Counted from the first letter of the stretch, positions 7,187 to 17,005 are shown. The stretch: 64,000 bases of DNA from Brevundimonas sp. (GCF_004210735.1 NZ_SDZL01000004.1:1-64000), one strand, 5' to 3'. A program made the numbers and translations. Notes: generated by a model not told the origin, from the sequence alone.

Positions 7187-8911
7187 ATGTCCGTCGTCGC
7201 CCTGCACAGCCGCCCCGCCCCCGTCGCCAATCTGGCGGGCGCGCTTGATCCCGCCGCCGTCGTGGTGCTGAAGTTCGGCAGTTCGGTGCTGACCTCGCCC
7301 GCCGACGCCCCGGCCGTGGCGTCTGAAATCTATGCCCATGTCCGCGCCGGGCGCCGGGTGGTGGCGGTGGTCTCGGCCCTGGCGGGCGAGACGGACCGGC
7401 TGCTGTCCGAGGCGCGGGCCTTGGGCCTGGCGCACGACAACGACCTGTTGCCCGCCTATGTGGCCCTGGGCGAAGAACGGGCGGCGGCGCTGGTGGCCAT
7501 CGCCTGCGACCGTGTCGGCCTGGATGCCCGGGCCCTGTCGGTGCGCGAACTGGGCCTGTTGGCCGCCGGGCCGTCCGAGCACGCTCATCCGCTGGCCCTG
7601 GTCGGCGACGGATTGAAGGCTGCGCTGGTGGCGCATCAGGTGGTGGTGGCGCCCGGCTTCGGCGCCGTGCGGGCGGACGGGCGCGTGGCCTTGCTGGGAC
7701 GCGGCGGATCGGATTTGACAGCCGCCTTCCTGGCCGCTGAACTGGGGCTGGACCGGGTGCGACTGGTGAAGGATGTCGACGGCCTGTACGACCACGATCC
7801 GGCGCGCGGCGCGGCCCGCCGTTTCGCATACGCCAGCTGGGACGAGGCGTGTCGCTTGGGCGGACGCCTGGTCCAGACGGACGCCATCGACCTGGGCCGC
7901 CAGCGCGGCGTGCAGATCGAGATCGCCGCCCTGGGCCGCGCCGACCACACCCTGATCGGCGACCGGTCCGAAGCGCCCGCGCCGGCGCGTCCGCAGAAAC
8001 GCCTGCGCGTCGCGGTGGCCGGGTGCGGCGTGGTCGGCGGCGGGGCGCTACGCCGCCTGCTGCCGGATCCGCGGTTCGAGGTGGTGGGCGTGCTGGTGCG
8101 CAATCCGCTCAAGCCGCGCGACATCGACTGTCCCGCCCATCTGTTCGTGACCGATCCGGCCGATCTGCTGGACCGGCGCCCCGAGGTGCTGCTGGAGGCC
8201 CTGTCGGACGGCGAGGCGGGATACGCCCTGGTCCGCGCGGCGCTGGAACGCGGCGTGGACGTGGCCAGCGCCAACAAGCAGGCCGTCGCGCGCGACCCCG
8301 GCGGGCTTCTGGTCCTGGCCGCCGACAAGGGCGCGCGGGTGCTGTGGTCGGCCTCGGTCGGCGGCGGCTCGCCCATGGTCGAGACCATCCGCGCGGCGCG
8401 CGCCGCCGGGCCGGTCGTAGCCTTCGAGGCGGTGTTGAACGGCACCGTCAACTTCATGCTGGAGCGGCTGGGCCAGGGCGCTGCCTTCGATCAGGCGTTG
8501 CACGAAGCGCGGCTGGCCGGCTTTGCCGAGGAAGATCCCTCGGCCGATCTGGAGGGCCACGACGCCGCCGCCAAGGTGAAGCTGCTGGCCTATGAGGCGT
8601 TCGGCGCCGCGCCGTCCGAGATCGCCCGCGACGTGCTGTCCGCCGAGGCCGCGCCCACGGGCGATGCGCGTCAGGTCGCGTCCTGCCGCGCCGAAGAGAC
8701 GGGCCTGTCCGCCGCCGTGCGACTTGACGCCGAGGGGGTGGATCCCCTTTTCCTGTCCCTGCGCGGAGAGGGCAACGCCTTGAAGGTCATCGGTCAGGGC
8801 GGTCGGGTGTGGACGTGTCGCGGACGCGGCGCCGGCCGCTGGGCCACGGCTGAAAGCCTGCTGGCCGACCTGAACGACCTGATGCGCGCCCGCGCCGAAG
8901 CCCGAATTTGA
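7187..8911 (+). CDS. thrA: ACT-less aspartokinase-like / homoserine dehydrogenase fusion
   Basis: This 574-residue protein has an amino-acid-kinase domain (about 24-262; VLKFGSSVL with Lys29, later GRGGSDLTAA and KDVDGLYDHDP) fused to homoserine dehydrogenase (about 268-574). The latter has the NAD(P) motif VAGCGVVGGG, catalytic-lysine stretch ASANKQAV and signature EEDPSADLEGHDAAAKVKLL. The classical ThrA fusion is about 820 residues because ACT regulatory domains separate the two; none is visible here. The kinase motif reads KFGSS where aspartokinases have K(F/Y)GG(S/T)S, so kinase activity is unproven. ATG 7187 follows the attenuator, and thrB starts 9 nt after the stop. Confidence 0.85.
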   Translation: MSVVALHSRPAPVANLAGALDPAAVVVLKFGSSVLTSPADAPAVASEIYAHVRAGRRVVAVVSALAGETDRLLSEARALGLAHDNDLLPAYVALGEERAAALVAIACDRVGLDARALSVRELGLLAAGPSEHAHPLALVGDGLKAALVAHQVVVAPGFGAVRADGRVALLGRGGSDLTAAFLAAELGLDRVRLVKDVDGLYDHDPARGAARRFAYASWDEACRLGGRLVQTDAIDLGRQRGVQIEIAALGRADHTLIGDRSEAPAPARPQKRLRVAVAGCGVVGGGALRRLLPDPRFEVVGVLVRNPLKPRDIDCPAHLFVTDPADLLDRRPEVLLEALSDGEAGYALVRAALERGVDVASANKQAVARDPGGLLVLAADKGARVLWSASVGGGSPMVETIRAARAAGPVVAFEAVLNGTVNFMLERLGQGAAFDQALHEARLAGFAEEDPSADLEGHDAAAKVKLLAYEAFGAAPSEIARDVLSAEAAPTGDARQVASCRAEETGLSAAVRLDAEGVDPLFLSLRGEGNALKVIGQGGRVWTCRGRGAGRWATAESLLADLNDLMRARAEARI

Positions 8912-8920
8912 AGTTCCACG

Positions 8921-9868
8921 ATGGCCGTCTTCACCCCCGTATCCGAAGCCGAGGCCCAGGCGTTCCTGGCCGACCATGACCTGGGCGAACTGACCGCGCT
9001 GGAGCCGATCGTCGAGGGGGTGGAGAACACCAACTATCGCCTGGACACCACGGCGGGGCGGTTCGTCCTGACCCTGTTCGAGGGACGCACGGACGCGGCG
9101 GCGCTGCCCTATTGCCTGAGGCTGACGCGGCGACTGGCAGCGGCTGGTTTCCCGACGCCGGCGCCCGTTACGGATCGGCGCGGACAGCTGATCGGGCGGC
9201 TGAACGGGCGGGCGGCGGCGGTGGTGAACTGGGCGCCTGGCGCCTGGCTGCGCGCGCCGTCAGAGCGGGACCGGTATCGCGCGGGGCAGGTGCTGGCCCT
9301 GCTGCATCTGGACGCCCAAGGGTTCGCCATGACCCGTGCCAATCCGGTGGGGCCGGACGCCTGGACGACGCTGGCCGCGCGCTGCGACACCGTCGCAACG
9401 GGTGAAGAACGGGCGATGCTGGAGCGGATCAGGAAGATGCTGTCGCGCGCGGCGGAATCGTGGGCGGATCCGAACCTGCCGCGCGGTCCGATCCATGCGG
9501 ACTATTTCCCCGACAATGTGCTGTTCGACGGCGGCGATATCGGCGGGGTGATCGATTTCTATTTCGCCTGCGACGACGCCTTTGCCTACGATCTGGCCAT
9601 CGCGCTCAGCGCCTGGGGTTTTGACGCCGAGGGGCGACCGATACGGGCCGCCCTGCGCGCCTTTCAGAAGGGGTATGAGAGCGTCCGCCCCCTGAGTGTG
9701 GCCGAGCAGGCGGCCCTGCCGGCGCTGGGCGCGGCGGCCGCGGTACGCTTTACCCTGACCCGGCTGCATGACCGCTTGTTCCACGACCCGGCCAATCTGG
9801 TCACGCCCAAGGATCCGGCGCCCTTCCTAAGGCGGCTGGACTACTGGGCGGCGGAACAGGTGGCCTGA
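8921..9868 (+). CDS. thrB: Homoserine kinase, APH-fold type
   Basis: This 315-residue protein of the aminoglycoside-phosphotransferase-like homoserine kinase family phosphorylates homoserine for threonine synthesis. The N-terminal EGVENTNYRL, catalytic-loop IHADYFPDNVLF (His-x-Asp...Asn) and metal-binding GVIDFYFACDD motifs are all visible. It lies 9 nt downstream of the homoserine dehydrogenase fusion gene, in the same attenuator-controlled operon, so substrate and enzyme are co-produced. This kinase type replaces the GHMP-type ThrB in many alphaproteobacteria. Confidence 0.92.
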   Translation: MAVFTPVSEAEAQAFLADHDLGELTALEPIVEGVENTNYRLDTTAGRFVLTLFEGRTDAAALPYCLRLTRRLAAAGFPTPAPVTDRRGQLIGRLNGRAAAVVNWAPGAWLRAPSERDRYRAGQVLALLHLDAQGFAMTRANPVGPDAWTTLAARCDTVATGEERAMLERIRKMLSRAAESWADPNLPRGPIHADYFPDNVLFDGGDIGGVIDFYFACDDAFAYDLAIALSAWGFDAEGRPIRAALRAFQKGYESVRPLSVAEQAALPALGAAAAVRFTLTRLHDRLFHDPANLVTPKDPAPFLRRLDYWAAEQVA

Positions 9869-9872
9869 CCCC

Positions 9873-10619
9873 CTAGATCCGGGCCAGCATCCACACGGCC
9901 ATGGCGATCATCATCAGGTTCTCGGTCAGTGACAGAAAGCCCAGCGGCACATTGCTGTCGCCGCCGACGCAGGCGCATTTCAGCTCACGCTTGTCGACAT
10001 AGACCGCCTTGAACACCGAGACCGCGCCGATCCCGGCGATGAACAGGGCGACGGGCGCCGACAGCCAGGTGAGGGCGTGCGCCGCCATCAACACCCCGGC
10101 CCCCAGCTCCGCAAACGGATAGACCCGGCCATACGGAACCCACCGTTTGGCCAGCAGGTCGTAGTTCAGGAACATGGTCGCGAAGCTGTCCAGGTTCTGC
10201 AGCTTCAGCATCGCCAGGGCGCACATACTGAAGGCGATGAACCATTCGCCCGCACGGACGGTGAAGGGCGATCCGAACGCCGCATGGCTGGCCGCCAGCG
10301 CCATCAGGGCCGTGACCGCGAAGACCACCAGCACCGGCGTATAGGTTAGCGCCTTCGGATCACGCACCTTCAGCCCGAAGAAGCGCCGCAGGTCGTCGTA
10401 GCCGCCGATGCGGGCGCCGTCGATGAAGGTTTGGGGCGTCGTCTTGACCCCGAGTTCGGCCTTGAAGGCGTCGGTCGCCTGGCGCGTTTCCAGCCAGCGG
10501 TCATCGACCTGATAGCCCCGGCGGCGCAGCAGATGCCGGGCGCGCAGACCCCAGGGACAGACGTGGTCCTTCATCACCATGCGATAGAGGACGGCGGTCC
10601 TGGCGGGGGTGTCGATCAT
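9873..10619 (-). CDS. Glutaredoxin-MauE-like membrane fusion protein
   Basis: Of 248 residues, about 1-85 form a glutaredoxin/thioredoxin-fold domain with a CPWG redox motif and the cis-Pro loop TTPQTF. Roughly 100-248 form a four-helix membrane domain resembling MauE/DoxX, with a KCACVGGDSNVPLGF loop containing two Cys near the last helices. Such fusions are thought to move reducing equivalents or fold thiol proteins at the membrane. The gene is convergent with thrB, with 4 nt between stop codons. The partner protein is unknown. Confidence 0.75.
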   Translation of the reverse strand: MIDTPARTAVLYRMVMKDHVCPWGLRARHLLRRRGYQVDDRWLETRQATDAFKAELGVKTTPQTFIDGARIGGYDDLRRFFGLKVRDPKALTYTPVLVVFAVTALMALAASHAAFGSPFTVRAGEWFIAFSMCALAMLKLQNLDSFATMFLNYDLLAKRWVPYGRVYPFAELGAGVLMAAHALTWLSAPVALFIAGIGAVSVFKAVYVDKRELKCACVGGDSNVPLGFLSLTENLMMIAMAVWMLARI

Positions 10620-10664
10620 GGCGGGCTCCTTGCCTCCATGATCTAGGCGACCCGCTTCGGAAAG

Positions 10665-12065
10665 CTAGGCGACAAAGCCCTTCACCGCCGCCAGCGCCGC
10701 CTCGGGTGTGTTGTCGATGATCGTCAGGCGTTCGGGACGCTCGCCCAGAGCGCGAATGACGGGCGCGGGCTCGGGCTCGAAGCCCAGAACGCCCGAGACG
10801 AAGGCGCCGAATTTCGACGGATGGGCGGTGGACAGGGCGACGACGGGGCCTTCTGCGCGATCCAGCGTCTGCGCGGCGGCCAGGGCGACGGCGGTGTGCG
10901 GACAGACGACGCGGCCCCAGTCGGCATGGGCGCGGGCGATCTCGGCGCGGGTGCCGGCCTCGTCGATGGAGACGGCCGCGACCTGTGCCCGCAGCGCGGC
11001 CAGCAGGTCGGGGGGCAGGATGACCGACCCGTCGCGGGCGAAGGTTTCGAACACCGCGCGGGTCGCGTCGGCGTCGCGGCCGGACGCCTCAAACACCAGC
11101 CGTTCAAAGTTCGAGGGCGCCTGAACGTCCATCGACACGCTGCCACTCTCGACAGCCGGGCGGCGGGCGTAGACACCGTCGTTGATGGCGCGGGCCAGGG
11201 CGTCGTTCTGGTTGACGGCGGCGACGAAGTTGCGCGCGGGCAGACCCATCTTGCGCGCCGCGATCCCCGCAAACGCGTCGCCGAAATTGCCGGTCGGCAC
11301 GACGAAGGTCGCCGCCTGGCCCAGTTGGGCCGTGGCCGAGACATAGTACGGAATCTGGCCTGCCAGCCGGCCCCAGTTGATCGAATTGACCGAGGAAAGC
11401 CGCCGCCCGCCGCGCAGGCTTTCGTCCGCCAACAGTCCCTTCACCAGACGCTGGCAGTCGTCGAAATCGCCGCGCACGGCCAGGTTCAGGACGTTGTCCG
11501 CCTGGACCGTCGTCATCTGTTTGCGTTGCACGGGCGAGACTCGGTCCAGCGGGTGCAGCACCACCAGATTGATGCGCTCGGCCCCCGCAAAGGCGCGTAC
11601 TGCCGCAGCGCCGGTGTCGCCGCTGGTGGCGGTCAGCAGGGTCAGCCGTTCGCCCGTGGCGGCCAGCGCCTCGTCCGACAGGGCGGCGACCAGTTGCATG
11701 GCCAAATCCTTGAACGCCGCCGTCGGACCGTGGAACAGCTCCAGCACGAACAGGTCGGGCTCCAGCTCGACCAGGGGCGTCACCGTCGAATGATCAAAGC
11801 CGGCGACCAGTCGATCCAGCGCGCGGTCCAGCGCTCCAACCGGCAGGGCGTCGCCGAGGAAGGGGCCCATCGCCGCCCTGGCCATCGCCGCATAGGTCTG
11901 GCCCGGCGCCGTCGCGCCGGCGGGCAGGGTCGGCCAGGCGGCCGGCATGTACAGGCCGCCGTCGGGCGCGATGCCGCGCAGCAAGGCGTCGGTGAAATCG
12001 ACGCCGGGACCGTCGCTGGAATCGCGGGTGGAGCGGTAAAGGGCGGGAGAGGGAGAGGCGATCAT
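10665..12065 (-). CDS. thrC: Threonine synthase
   Basis: This 466-residue PLP enzyme converts O-phosphohomoserine to threonine. The PLP-lysine motif is HGPTAAFKDLA, the phosphate-binding stretch is TATSGDTGAAA, and VPTGNFGDAFAG is also conserved. The ATG at 12063-12065 gives the usual family length; AGGAGG lies very close upstream. A longer frame to 12170 would add unrelated sequence. It is separated from thrAB by one unrelated gene and runs in the opposite direction, so it is not under the visible attenuator. Confidence 0.93.
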   Translation of the reverse strand: MIASPSPALYRSTRDSSDGPGVDFTDALLRGIAPDGGLYMPAAWPTLPAGATAPGQTYAAMARAAMGPFLGDALPVGALDRALDRLVAGFDHSTVTPLVELEPDLFVLELFHGPTAAFKDLAMQLVAALSDEALAATGERLTLLTATSGDTGAAAVRAFAGAERINLVVLHPLDRVSPVQRKQMTTVQADNVLNLAVRGDFDDCQRLVKGLLADESLRGGRRLSSVNSINWGRLAGQIPYYVSATAQLGQAATFVVPTGNFGDAFAGIAARKMGLPARNFVAAVNQNDALARAINDGVYARRPAVESGSVSMDVQAPSNFERLVFEASGRDADATRAVFETFARDGSVILPPDLLAALRAQVAAVSIDEAGTRAEIARAHADWGRVVCPHTAVALAAAQTLDRAEGPVVALSTAHPSKFGAFVSGVLGFEPEPAPVIRALGERPERLTIIDNTPEAALAAVKGFVA

Positions 12066-12168
12066 CACCTCCTCTTCGTATCGGCCCCGTTCGCTGTCGT
12101 CATGTAGAAATACCGGCTGTGACGGCGTTTCGCGGGCCTCTCTCTGGCGTTCGACGACGTTCGGCCTC

Positions 12169-13137
12169 ATGTCTGTGGTGATGAAGCGACGCGATCTTCT
12201 GATCCGGCTGGGCCTGTTGGCCGGCGGCCTGGGCGGGGCCTGGTGGGTCCGCGATCATCTGCTGTGGCCCGCGCCCCGGGTCGCCTTCACAGGCGAGGGC
12301 GAAAGCACAGGCTGGACGCCCTATGTCTCCGCTGCCTCGACACCGACCGTGCAGGTCCGACTCGCCGGGCGTGACGTCGCGGCCTTGATCGACAGCGGGG
12401 CGCAATATTCGGTGATCGACCGCGCCCTGGTCGCCGGCCTGACCGCTGCGGGCGCCGACCTGCCCGTCTTCGAGATTCCCATGGTCGCCTTTGGCGTCGG
12501 CGGCCAGCCGCAGGTCGGGCGGGGGGTGACGCTGGATGTCGCGATCGGCCAGCTGGGCCTAAACCGGCTACGCGCCGCCGTCCTGGATCTCGGCCCTCTG
12601 GCCTTGCCCGAGGGGCTGGGGACGCCGCTGATCCTGGGTCAGGACGTGCTGCGTCTGTTGACGCTGGATCTGGATACGGAGCGCCGCCGCCTGCGATTGT
12701 CGCGCCCTCACGCCCACTCGCCCGCAGCCGATCTGCATGAGCTGGAGACGCGGCTGAAGGGCGGGGCTCTGTCGTTGGCGGTCGAGGTCGAGGGTCGGTC
12801 GCTGGAAGCGGTGATCGACACCGGCGCCTCGGCCTTGCTGTCGCTCAGCCAAGAGGCGGCGACCGAGGCGGGGCTGCTGGACGGACGTCCTGCGCGGCCG
12901 GGAACCAGCATTGTTCTGGGCGGCGCCATTGCCTCGACGGTGGTCGAGGCCGCCGAAATCAGCATCGGCGGGACGGTTCATCGGGCCGCACGGGTGCCAA
13001 TTTACGCTGATGTCCGCCTGCCCGGATTCCCCCGCGCGCTGGTAGGAATGGGCGCGTTCGAGGGGCGACGCGTGCGGCTGGATCTGGGCGCCGGCGACCT
13101 GTCGGTGTCGCGATTGCTGGAGGTGGCGGTGGTCTAG
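12169..13137 (+). CDS. Predicted aspartyl protease with two retropepsin-like domains
   Basis: Of 322 residues, the start is an Arg-Arg segment plus hydrophobic helix (MKRRDLLIRLGLLAGGLGG), which looks like a Tat-type signal or membrane anchor. Two repeats follow. The first has ALIDSGAQYSVID with LILGQDVL, the second AVIDTGASALLSL with LVGMGAFEGRRV. Each carries the Asp-Ser/Thr-Gly active-site motif of retropepsin-like proteases, so one chain could form an intramolecular pseudodimer. Its stop overlaps the proA stop (CTAG, 13134-13137). The substrate is unknown; an alternative start lies at 12181. Confidence 0.72.
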   Translation: MSVVMKRRDLLIRLGLLAGGLGGAWWVRDHLLWPAPRVAFTGEGESTGWTPYVSAASTPTVQVRLAGRDVAALIDSGAQYSVIDRALVAGLTAAGADLPVFEIPMVAFGVGGQPQVGRGVTLDVAIGQLGLNRLRAAVLDLGPLALPEGLGTPLILGQDVLRLLTLDLDTERRRLRLSRPHAHSPAADLHELETRLKGGALSLAVEVEGRSLEAVIDTGASALLSLSQEAATEAGLLDGRPARPGTSIVLGGAIASTVVEAAEISIGGTVHRAARVPIYADVRLPGFPRALVGMGAFEGRRVRLDLGAGDLSVSRLLEVAVV

Positions 13138-14396
13138 CCCCGCGTCTGGCCCGTCCCGCGCACGACGTATTTGTAGCTGGTCAGTTGTTCGGCCCCGACC
13201 GGCCCACGCGCATGCAGGCGCGAGGTGGAGATGCCGATCTCGCCGCCGAAGCCGAACTCGCCGCCGTCGGCGAACTGGGTCGAGGCGTTCCACATGACGA
13301 TGGCGCTATCGACGGCCGTCAGGAAGCGGGCGGCGGCTTCGGCGTCATGGGTCACGATCGCCTCGGTGTGGCCGGAGCCGTAGCGGCGGATGTGATCGAC
13401 CGCGCCGTCCACGCCGTTGACCACGGCGACCGACAGGATCGGGGCCAGATATTCGGTGGTCCAGTCGGCCTCATCCGCAACTGCCATGGTCGGGATGATG
13501 ACGCGCGCGGCAGGGTCGCCGCGCAGTTCGCAGCCTTTGGCGATCAGGGCCTGGACGACCGGCGGCAGCAAACGCTCGGCGGCGGCGGCGTCGATCAGCA
13601 GGGTCTCGGTCGCACCGCAGATCGAGGTGCGACGCAGCTTGGCGTTGGTGACGATATCGACCGCCATGGCCGGATCGGCGGCGGCGTCCAGATAGGTGTG
13701 GCACAGCCCCTCCAGATGGCCCAGCACCGGCACGCGCGCCTCGGCCTGGACACGGGCGACCAGGCTCTTGCCGCCGCGCGGGACCAGCAGATCGACCGTT
13801 CCCTGCAGTCCGGTCAGCAGGGCGCCGACGGCGGCGCGGTCCGGCGTATCGACCAGTTGCACCGCATCCCCGGGCAGGCCCGCGCCCGTCAGGCCTTCAA
13901 CGACCGCGCCATGGATCGCCAGCGAGCTGTCCAGACAATCCGAGCCGCAGCGCAGGATGGCGACATTGCCCGCGCGCACGCACAGGGCGGCGGTGTCGGC
14001 GGTCACGTTCGGCCGGCTCTCGTAGATGATGGCCAGCACGCCGATGGGGGTGCGGACGCGGGCGATATCCAGACCATTGGGCCGGGTCCAGCGCGCGGTC
14101 TCGACGCCCAGCGGGTCGGGTTGGGCGGCGATGTCGTCCAGGGCAGCGGCGATGGCCTCGACCCGCGCCGGGTTCAGCGCCAGCCGGTCGATCTGCGCCT
14201 CGGCCATGCCGTTGCTGCGGGCGCGTTCGATGTCGCGGGCGTTGGCGGCCAGGATGGCGTCGGCGCGAGCGCGCACGGCGGCCGCCATGCCCGACAGGGC
14301 CACGGTGCGGGTCTCTGGCGTCGCGTTTCGTACGGCATCGGCGGCCAAGCGGGCGCGGCGGCCCATGTCCAGCATGCGGTCAATCAGGTCGGTCAT
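13134..14396 (-). CDS. proA: Glutamate-5-semialdehyde dehydrogenase
   Basis: This 420-residue NADPH-dependent enzyme reduces gamma-glutamyl phosphate in proline synthesis. The active-site Cys sits in RRTSICGATETLL; the IYESRPNVTAD region and the C-terminal WNASTQFADGGEFGFGGEIG stretch are typical. It starts 2 nt after the proB stop codon, so the two are translationally linked and the labile intermediate may be passed between them. Its length matches the family. Confidence 0.95.
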   Translation of the reverse strand: MTDLIDRMLDMGRRARLAADAVRNATPETRTVALSGMAAAVRARADAILAANARDIERARSNGMAEAQIDRLALNPARVEAIAAALDDIAAQPDPLGVETARWTRPNGLDIARVRTPIGVLAIIYESRPNVTADTAALCVRAGNVAILRCGSDCLDSSLAIHGAVVEGLTGAGLPGDAVQLVDTPDRAAVGALLTGLQGTVDLLVPRGGKSLVARVQAEARVPVLGHLEGLCHTYLDAAADPAMAVDIVTNAKLRRTSICGATETLLIDAAAAERLLPPVVQALIAKGCELRGDPAARVIIPTMAVADEADWTTEYLAPILSVAVVNGVDGAVDHIRRYGSGHTEAIVTHDAEAAARFLTAVDSAIVMWNASTQFADGGEFGFGGEIGISTSRLHARGPVGAEQLTSYKYVVRGTGQTRG

Positions 14397-14398
14397 GA

Positions 14399-15541
14399 TC
14401 AGCCCTCCAGCACCAGATCGTCGCGGTGGATGGCGACGCCCGGCCCCTTATAGCCCACCAGCGCCTCGATCTCGCCGCTGTGACGGCCCTGGATGCGGGT
14501 CATCTCGTCGGCGGCGTAGGCGGCCAGACCGACCGCGACGCGGGCGCCGTCCGGGGTGACCACGCGCACGCTGTCGCCACGGTCAAACCGGCCCTGCACC
14601 TCGCGCACGCCCGAGACCAGCAGGCTGCGTCCGCCGCGCAGGGCGGTGAGGGCGCCGTCATCCACGGTCAGGACGCCCGCCGGCTCCAGACTGCCGGCGA
14701 TCCATTGTTTGTAGGCGGCCAGCGGCGTGGCCGGGGCGGTGATCAGGGTCGCGGCGGCGCCGTCCTGAAGCGCCTTCAGCGGGTGGGGCGTCAGTCCCGA
14801 GACGATCAGGGTGGCGCACCCGGCCGAGCGGGCGATACGCGCCGCCTCCAGCTTGGTGCGCATGCCGCCGGTGCCCACGTCGGCCTCGGCGTTGGCGGCC
14901 CCGGCGCAGGCCAGGATCTCCGGCGTCAGCGCCTCGACCAGCGGCAGGTGGCGCGCATCCGGATCGCGGCGTGGGTCGGCGCTGTACAGGCCGTCGATGT
15001 CGGACAGCAGGATCAGCAGATCGGCCCGCGCCAGCTGCGCCGTGCGGGCGGCCAGCCGGTCATTGTCGCCGTAGCGGATTTCCTCGGTGGTGACGGTGTC
15101 GTTCTCGTTGACCACCGGCACGGCGCCCAGTTTCAGCAGGGCCTCCAGCGTGGCGCGGGCGTTCAGCCAGCGGCGGCGACGCTCGGTGTCGTCGCGGGTC
15201 AGCAGCAGTTGCGCGACCGTCAGCCCCTGGGGGCGCAGCGCCTCGTCCCAGGCCTGCATCAGCAGCGACTGTCCCACGGCCGCCGCCGCCTGTTTCTCGT
15301 CCAGCCGGGCGTTGCGTGACAGGCCCAGTCGTCCGCGCCCCAGGGCGACCGCGCCGGACGACACGACAATGACCTCGCGGCCCGCCTTCTTCAGTGTCGC
15401 CAGATCGTCGGCCAGCGCGGCCAGCCAGTCGGTGGCCGGTGCGCGCGACTTTGCGTCCACGACCAGCGACGAGCCGATCTTGACGACGATGCGACGGGCG
15501 TCGGCCAGGGCCGAACGGGCGGTGGGGGCAGGCTGTGACAC
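14399..15541 (-). CDS. proB: Glutamate 5-kinase
   Basis: This 380-residue amino-acid-kinase-fold enzyme phosphorylates glutamate as the first step to proline. The N-terminal [11 protein letters not shown], the PVVNENDTV stretch and the FGDNDRLAA-like YGDNDRLAA motif are seen. The last 100 residues form a PUA domain (around [18 protein letters not shown]). It is upstream of proA in a two-gene operon. Feedback inhibition by proline is known for the family, but nothing in the leader shows RNA control. Confidence 0.95.
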   Translation of the reverse strand: MSQPAPTARSALADARRIVVKIGSSLVVDAKSRAPATDWLAALADDLATLKKAGREVIVVSSGAVALGRGRLGLSRNARLDEKQAAAAVGQSLLMQAWDEALRPQGLTVAQLLLTRDDTERRRRWLNARATLEALLKLGAVPVVNENDTVTTEEIRYGDNDRLAARTAQLARADLLILLSDIDGLYSADPRRDPDARHLPLVEALTPEILACAGAANAEADVGTGGMRTKLEAARIARSAGCATLIVSGLTPHPLKALQDGAAATLITAPATPLAAYKQWIAGSLEPAGVLTVDDGALTALRGGRSLLVSGVREVQGRFDRGDSVRVVTPDGARVAVGLAAYAADEMTRIQGRHSGEIEALVGYKGPGVAIHRDDLVLEG

Positions 15542-15605
15542 GGCGTCTTTTTGCCCGTGTCGGCCCCGGTCGCCAAGCGTTCGCGAAAGAAACTACCTGC
15601 GGTCG

Positions 15606-16460
15606 TCAGAGTCGCGCAAAGGTGTCGCACACGGCGGGATCGCCTGACTGATAGCCGCGCCGCAGCCATTCGACCCGCTCGGCCGAGGAGCCGTGGGTGA
15701 AGGCCTCGGGCACGACCCGCCCGCCGCCCCGCCGTTGCAGGGTGTCGTCGCCGATGGCGTTGGCGGTCTTCATGCCCTCCTCCAGATCGCCCGGCTCCAG
15801 CGCCACGGCCCCGCCCGATGCGGCCGAGGCGTTGGCTGCCCAGACCCCGGCGTAGCAATCGGCCTGAAGCTCCAGCGCCACGGAATGGCGGTTGCCGTCC
15901 GCTTCGCTGCGGGCGGTGCGCTGGGCGCGCTGCACCTGCTGGCTGGCGCCGGTCAGGGTCTGGACGTGGTGACCGAACTCGTGGGCGATGACATAGGCGC
16001 GGGCGAAGTCGGCGCCGGACGCGCCCAGCTTGGTCTCCATCTCCTGCCAGAAGCCGAGATCCAGATAGACCTTCTGATCGGTGGGACAGTAGAACGGCCC
16101 CATCGCCGCCTGGCCCAAGCCGCAGCCTGTCTGTGTGCCCTGTTCGTAGATGACCACACCCGGCGCGGTATAGCCGTTCAGCCTGGTCTTCCAGACATCG
16201 TTGATATTGCCGCCGACGACATCGACGAACTGTCCCGCCTGATCCTCGGGCGTGCCGGCCTTACCCTGTTGCTCCGCCGCGCCCACGCCGCCCATCTGAC
16301 TGGCCAGCCGGGTCGTGGTCGACGGGTCGATGCCAAAGACGAAATATCCGATCAGGGCCAGTATGCCGACGCCGATGCCGCCGCCGGTCAGGGCGCCGCC
16401 GCCCAGTCCCCGCCGATCCTCGATCCCGCCGCCGCCGCGACGCCCACCTTGCCAACGCAT
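15606..16460 (-). CDS. ypfJ: YpfJ-family neutral zinc metallopeptidase
   Basis: This 284-residue protein starts at the ATG giving MRWQGG, the conserved family N-terminus. It has one membrane helix near residues 30-55 (GGIGVGILALIGYFVFG) and a long periplasmic part with the zincin motif HEFGHHVQTLTG, in which His-Glu-x-x-His binds zinc. The LQADCYAGVWA stretch supplies the third ligand region. It lies 64 bp upstream of proB on the same strand but shows no functional link. The family's physiological substrates are not known. Confidence 0.88.
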   Translation of the reverse strand: MRWQGGRRGGGGIEDRRGLGGGALTGGGIGVGILALIGYFVFGIDPSTTTRLASQMGGVGAAEQQGKAGTPEDQAGQFVDVVGGNINDVWKTRLNGYTAPGVVIYEQGTQTGCGLGQAAMGPFYCPTDQKVYLDLGFWQEMETKLGASGADFARAYVIAHEFGHHVQTLTGASQQVQRAQRTARSEADGNRHSVALELQADCYAGVWAANASAASGGAVALEPGDLEEGMKTANAIGDDTLQRRGGGRVVPEAFTHGSSAERVEWLRRGYQSGDPAVCDTFARL

Positions 16461-16525
16461 GATCCCGGCCTTTCGTCCAATCACCCCAAGCTACGCGCTA
16501 ACGCGAAGCGAGGGGAAGGGATGCT

Positions 16526-16897
16526 TCAGCGAGGCTGTTGGCGACCGCGATCCAGCCAGTCGTCGATCTGACCCACCGCAGTCCGGGTCGCCTCTCGCCG
16601 GGCCGTAGCGGCTTCGCGTTCGGCGCGTTCATCCTCAGGCGACCGGACATAGGGCGTGGACGAGGGCAGGGGCGGCGCAGGTTGGCGAGCGGCCTCAAGC
16701 TGCAGCACCGTCAACTGTGCCTGGATCGCCTGTTGACGCGCCAGCGCCGCCTGACCGTCGTTGACGGCGCGCAGGCGGTCCATTTCATAGCGATGCCGCT
16801 CGCCCACGCTCATCTGCGGATACGGCTCGCCCGGGCGTGTCTGGGCCAGGGCGGGCGTCGCAAGCGACAGGATCAGCAGCGGCAGAAGCGTGCGCAT
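16526..16897 (-). CDS. Small secreted hypothetical protein
   Basis: This 123-residue protein has a clear signal peptide (MRTLLPLLILSLATPALAQ, cleavage after ALA). The mature part is helical, Gln/Ala/Arg-rich and probably coiled coil, as in the RLRAVNDGQAALARQQAIQ stretch. No known domain was recognised. The gene sits 65 bp before the ypfJ-like gene on the same strand. A periplasmic location is the only supported statement. Confidence 0.6.
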   Translation of the reverse strand: MRTLLPLLILSLATPALAQTRPGEPYPQMSVGERHRYEMDRLRAVNDGQAALARQQAIQAQLTVLQLEAARQPAPPLPSSTPYVRSPEDERAEREAATARREATRTAVGQIDDWLDRGRQQPR

Positions 16898-17005
16898 GGC
16901 TTCAAGATGGGCGCGGATCGTCGCGGGGCCAAGCGTGGCCGCAACCGATGCGCCCGGCCGGGGTTGATCGATCTCCTCAACACCGCGATTTCGAAGGAGA
17001 CACCC

